NCBI RefSeq assembly: GCF_001722335.1
Contig: NZ_MIHA01000004.1
Coordinates: forward strand, 1-64,000
DNA from: Mycolicibacterium flavescens
Lineage (GTDB): Bacteria > Actinomycetota > Actinomycetes > Mycobacteriales > Mycobacteriaceae
Direction of reading: 5' to 3'
DNA: 64,000 bases
In this document: piece after piece, positions 61,630 to 64,000 of the stretch
Numbering within the stretch: position 1 is the first letter of the stretch
Layout of the letters: each line of letters starts with the position of its first letter
Made by a program: the position numbers and the translations under genes
The notes under the pieces: model-generated
Database searches by the model: none
What the model was told of the DNA's origin: nothing
What the model saw: only the letters and a program-made list of their open reading frames with translations

Positions 61630-63182
61630 AAGGGCGGGGGTCTATCGCGTTCGGCGACTCGGGCGGCATTGACCGGAGCGTTACGCGCGCGTTCCTCCTC
61701 GATCGCCGCGGCCCGGTCCTGAGCGCGAGTCCGCTTGCGGCGGGGCATCCTCAGCCCGCGCGCCTGGGCGCCGTTCGGCACCCGGGCAGCCTGCCGCACG
61801 ATCGCAGGGTCCACCGGCGCGGTGGGCCGGCACAGCGCCGGGAACAGAAGTTCGGCACCCGGACAGGTGGTCACGGTCTGCCCCGTCGGGGAGATCCAGT
61901 CCACCCGCCCGTCCGGGTGCTGAACATCCCGCCACCCCCAGAACGTCTTGAGCAAATGACACTGTCGGCAAAGGCATTTCAGATTCGACGCCTGCGTGGG
62001 ACCCACCGGGTAGGCGATCGTGTGGTCGATGTCGCAGCGATCGGCGGGCACGTCGCAGCCCGGGAACCGACACGTCAAATCGCGGCACCGGACGAACCAC
62101 GCCAACGCCGCCGAGGGCCGGTATCGCGGTTCGGGCGGCGCCCCGCCGGGATGCCGCAGGTACTCGATCTTCGCGGTGCCGGCCAGTTTCGCGGCCAGCA
62201 GCGGCGCGGGCAGCATCCCGCCACCCAGCAGATAGGCCGGATCGGTGTCGGCCGGTGCCGACGGCATGTCCTCAGGCCTCGGCGACAACGCCTCCCGCAC
62301 CGTCATGCGCAGCAGTTCCTCGCGTGACGGTCCCGGCGGATCCTCGCCGTCGAGGTCGACGTCGGTGTCGTCGGAGAGTGATTCCTCACGAGCCACGACA
62401 TGGATCACCGTCGAGCTGACCGTCAGTTCCGCGGCCGCGCAATCCTCGCGCCCGCACGTGCACGCGAGCCGATCCGCACCTTGACCGATGGCGCCCATCG
62501 CGTCCGCGCGCCGCTGTTCCATGGTGCGCGGGTCGTCGTCGCACACCGCGGCGCACATCGCGTCCAGTCGTCTGTCGAACGCCTCGGCGTCGGTGGCCAT
62601 CAGCAACGCCTCGACATAGGCCATGCCCGACCCGTCGTCGCAGATGTGGACGTCAACATGGCGCCCGCGTGTCTTCATCTGGGTGCGCCGCACCGCGAAC
62701 GGGTCATAGCGATCCACCCAGAAGTCGATCTCCTTCTCGATCTTCTCAACCGACAAGCTCGTCCACTGCTCCACCCGGGCGGCGATCTCGGCATCGACCT
62801 TGGCCTTCGCCTCGTGATCGCGAATCAACCGGGTCCGCGACTCGATCGCCTGGGCCATCCGGTACGAGATGGCCCCCGCGGCGAACACCTCCGCCACCCG
62901 CGGCAACCGTTTCCGCAACCCCCAAGCGGTCAGCAGCTGATGGGATGCCACACCGCGCGAGACACCCTGGGCTGCGGCGATCTCAGCGACTGCCGCGGCC
63001 CAATTGTCGGCTGACCAGTTCTCCCGCTCAGCCGAGCCGTCGGCGGATACGTGACGCGCGAGGACGTCGGCGGAGGCCGCGAGCCGGCGCGCGCAGGCGG
63101 CGTTCTCCACCCGCGCCCACGCGTCCACCGCGCCGACAGCGTCCCGGCTGCCGACCGCTCGCGCCACCAATTTCTCGAACAT
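61626..63182 (-). CDS. DUF222 and HNH endonuclease domain protein
   Basis: 518 aa from the ATG at 63182, supported by a TAGCGT -10 seven nt upstream. The long N-terminal DUF222 region is helical (VARAVGSRDAVGAVDAWARVENAACARRLAASADVLARH); the C-terminal zinc HNH nuclease is CRFPGCDVPADRCDIDHTIAYPVGPTQASNLKCLCRQCHLLKTF with two CxxC pairs and the HNH histidines. Related to the 13E12 repeat-family proteins that are abundant in mycobacteria and sometimes carry phage-like insertion sites. No repeats or att sites seen flanking this copy. Confidence 0.9.
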   Translation of the reverse strand: MFEKLVARAVGSRDAVGAVDAWARVENAACARRLAASADVLARHVSADGSAERENWSADNWAAAVAEIAAAQGVSRGVASHQLLTAWGLRKRLPRVAEVFAAGAISYRMAQAIESRTRLIRDHEAKAKVDAEIAARVEQWTSLSVEKIEKEIDFWVDRYDPFAVRRTQMKTRGRHVDVHICDDGSGMAYVEALLMATDAEAFDRRLDAMCAAVCDDDPRTMEQRRADAMGAIGQGADRLACTCGREDCAAAELTVSSTVIHVVAREESLSDDTDVDLDGEDPPGPSREELLRMTVREALSPRPEDMPSAPADTDPAYLLGGGMLPAPLLAAKLAGTAKIEYLRHPGGAPPEPRYRPSAALAWFVRCRDLTCRFPGCDVPADRCDIDHTIAYPVGPTQASNLKCLCRQCHLLKTFWGWRDVQHPDGRVDWISPTGQTVTTCPGAELLFPALCRPTAPVDPAIVRQAARVPNGAQARGLRMPRRKRTRAQDRAAAIEEERARNAPVNAARVAERDRPPPF

Positions 63183-63189
63183 GCTTTCG

Positions 63190-63195
63190 ACGCTA
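63190..63195 (-). promoter_or_regulatory. -10 TAGCGT, leaderless-type, for the HNH gene
   Basis: TAGCGT on the minus strand ends 7 nt before the ATG at 63182 and decides that start over an in-frame upstream reading. Confidence 0.5.
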
Positions 63196-63237
63196 GCCGC
63201 GTCCAGCGTCGTGAGCCACCCTCGGCCGCGCAACTGT

Positions 63238-63269
63238 GGATGAATTTCAACTTGGGGATAACTTCATCC
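63238..63269. promoter_or_regulatory. Inverted repeat in the HNH/oxygenase divergent spacer
   Basis: GGATGAA (63238-63244) and TTCATCC (63263-63269) flank 18 nt of locally AT-rich sequence, between two divergent genes. The left arm lies in TGTGGATGAA, one base from a DnaA-box-like sequence. Possible shared operator. Confidence 0.35.
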
Positions 63270-63319
63270 AAATGTCGGCCGGGATCTCACAATGCGGCCG
63301 TGCCGACCGTCTACCGGGT

Positions 63320-64000
63320 ATGCGCACCGACACCGCCGACTGGCCCGCGATCACACACGAGCTCGACGAGTACGGCGGCGCTCTGCTCCCCCGCCTGCTC
63401 ACCGACGACGAGACAGCCGCGATCCGCGACCTCTACCCCGTCGACGACCTGTTCCGCGCGACCGTCGACATGGCCCGCCACCGCTTCGGTCGAGGCGAGT
63501 ACCGCTACTTCGCCGAGCCCTACCCCGAACCGGTCGAGGCGCTCCGCCAGGCGCTCTATCCACGCCTGTTACCGATAGCCAGAGACTGGTGGCGAAAGCT
63601 CGGCCGGCCGACCCCCTGGCCGGACACCCTCGACGAGTGGCTGGATCGGTGTCACGCCGCCGGTCAGACGAAGTCGACGGCGCTGCTGCTCAAGTACGGC
63701 CCCGGCGACTGGAACGCCCTGCACCGAGACCTCTACGGCGATCTGGTTTTTCCACTGCAGGTCGTCGTCAACCTGATGGAACCGGGCGTCGACCACACCG
63801 GCGGCGAGTTCCTGCTCCTCGAGCAGCGGCCACGCGCCCAATCCCGCGGCACCGCAACGCTCCTGCCGCGCGGGCACGGCTACGTGTTCACCACCCGCGA
63901 GCGCCCGGTAACCGCGATCCGCGGGTGGTCGGCCGCACCCGTGCGCCACGGCGTCTCGGTGGTGCGGTCGGGCCAGCGTTACACGCTCGGGCTCATCTTC
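63320..64000 (+). CDS. 2OG-Fe(II) oxygenase family protein, 3' end cut by window edge
   Basis: 227 codons open to the right edge. Begins MRTDTADWPAITHELDEYGGALLPRLL; the double-stranded beta-helix core shows LHRDLYGDLVFPLQVVVNLM (His and Asp of the HxD facial triad), GGEFLLLEQRPRAQSRG, and near the end VRHGVSVVRSGQRYTLGLIF with the distal His and the Arg that holds 2-oxoglutarate. The pattern matches the uncharacterised prokaryotic 2OG oxygenase group (COG3826-like). Only a few residues are probably missing. Substrate unknown; some relatives are near DNA repair genes, but nothing here shows it. Confidence 0.85.
   Translation, partial: MRTDTADWPAITHELDEYGGALLPRLLTDDETAAIRDLYPVDDLFRATVDMARHRFGRGEYRYFAEPYPEPVEALRQALYPRLLPIARDWWRKLGRPTPWPDTLDEWLDRCHAAGQTKSTALLLKYGPGDWNALHRDLYGDLVFPLQVVVNLMEPGVDHTGGEFLLLEQRPRAQSRGTATLLPRGHGYVFTTRERPVTAIRGWSAAPVRHGVSVVRSGQRYTLGLIF

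Noticed and set aside
61626..63182. HNH gene as part of a mobile intron, prophage or restriction system
   Set aside because: No integrase, methylase, att-like direct repeats or intron structure nearby; DUF222-HNH genes are ordinary in mycobacteria.

Overview
The window is very GC-rich actinobacterial DNA. Its gene order matches, almost gene for gene, the Mycobacterium tuberculosis stretch Rv2184c to Rv2226, as I remember it. It adds genes that M. tuberculosis lacks at this place (cobU, an exported amidohydrolase, a DoxX-asparaginase pair, a large surface beta-propeller protein, an F420-type oxidoreductase with a thioesterase, a wax ester/TAG synthase). It lacks the Rv2205c glycerate kinase. 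This fits a non-tuberculous, probably rapid-growing mycobacterium (Mycolicibacterium type). I see no prophage, insertion sequence, CRISPR array or tRNA.

Layout. 1-7.4 kb: ArsA-like ATPase with two SRPBCC proteins, fadD15, then an envelope operon (RipC-type endopeptidase, predicted metallopeptidase, PimB'). 7.4-18.3 kb: a DEDDh/GIY-YIG nuclease protein, trpD, and the respiratory supercomplex genes (ctaE-qcrC-qcrA-qcrB rightward; ctaC-ctaF leftward) with mmpS3 nearby. 18.3-25.4 kb: asnB, adenosine kinase, an A-type Fe-S protein, and Rv2206-cobU-cobT-cobS. 25.4-32.4 kb: ilvE, gcvT, a class III adenylate cyclase, leucyl aminopeptidase, and the hydrolase/SDR fusion ephD. 32.9-38.1 kb: lipoate module dlaT-Rv2216-lipB-lipA-Rv2219. 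38.1-52.4 kb: nitrogen block glnA1 ... glnE-glnA2, interrupted by accessory genes. 52.4-58.7 kb: two exported TAP-type alpha/beta hydrolases (one Hip1/CaeA), a WS/DGAT acyltransferase, panB, and a crotonase. 58.7-64 kb: CYTH-CHAD protein, RNase P RNA, AraC/VOC pair, DUF222-HNH protein, and a 2OG-Fe(II) oxygenase cut by the window edge.

Genes that work together. CtaE, CtaC and CtaF with QcrCAB are parts of the III2-IV2 supercomplex. LipB and LipA make the lipoyl group carried by the two lipoyl domains of DlaT. GlnE is the adenylyltransferase for GlnA1, which keeps the target tyrosine (Tyr406), while GlnA2 does not. CobU, CobT and CobS finish cobalamin.

Three architectural features run through the window. 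Many genes have a TANNNT-like -10 hexamer 6-8 nt before the start codon, the signature of leaderless mRNAs. At least five convergent gene pairs overlap by exactly 4 nt through their stop codons, four of them via a shared CTAG. The two roomiest convergent spacers hold short repeated palindromic elements. A tandem GlnR-type site lies before glnA1. Nothing here is clearly a new system; the most useful leads are regulatory sites, intergenic repeats, a Cys-pair insertion in QcrB and the accessory genes inside the glutamine locus. Comparisons with M. tuberculosis are from memory, not from a search.
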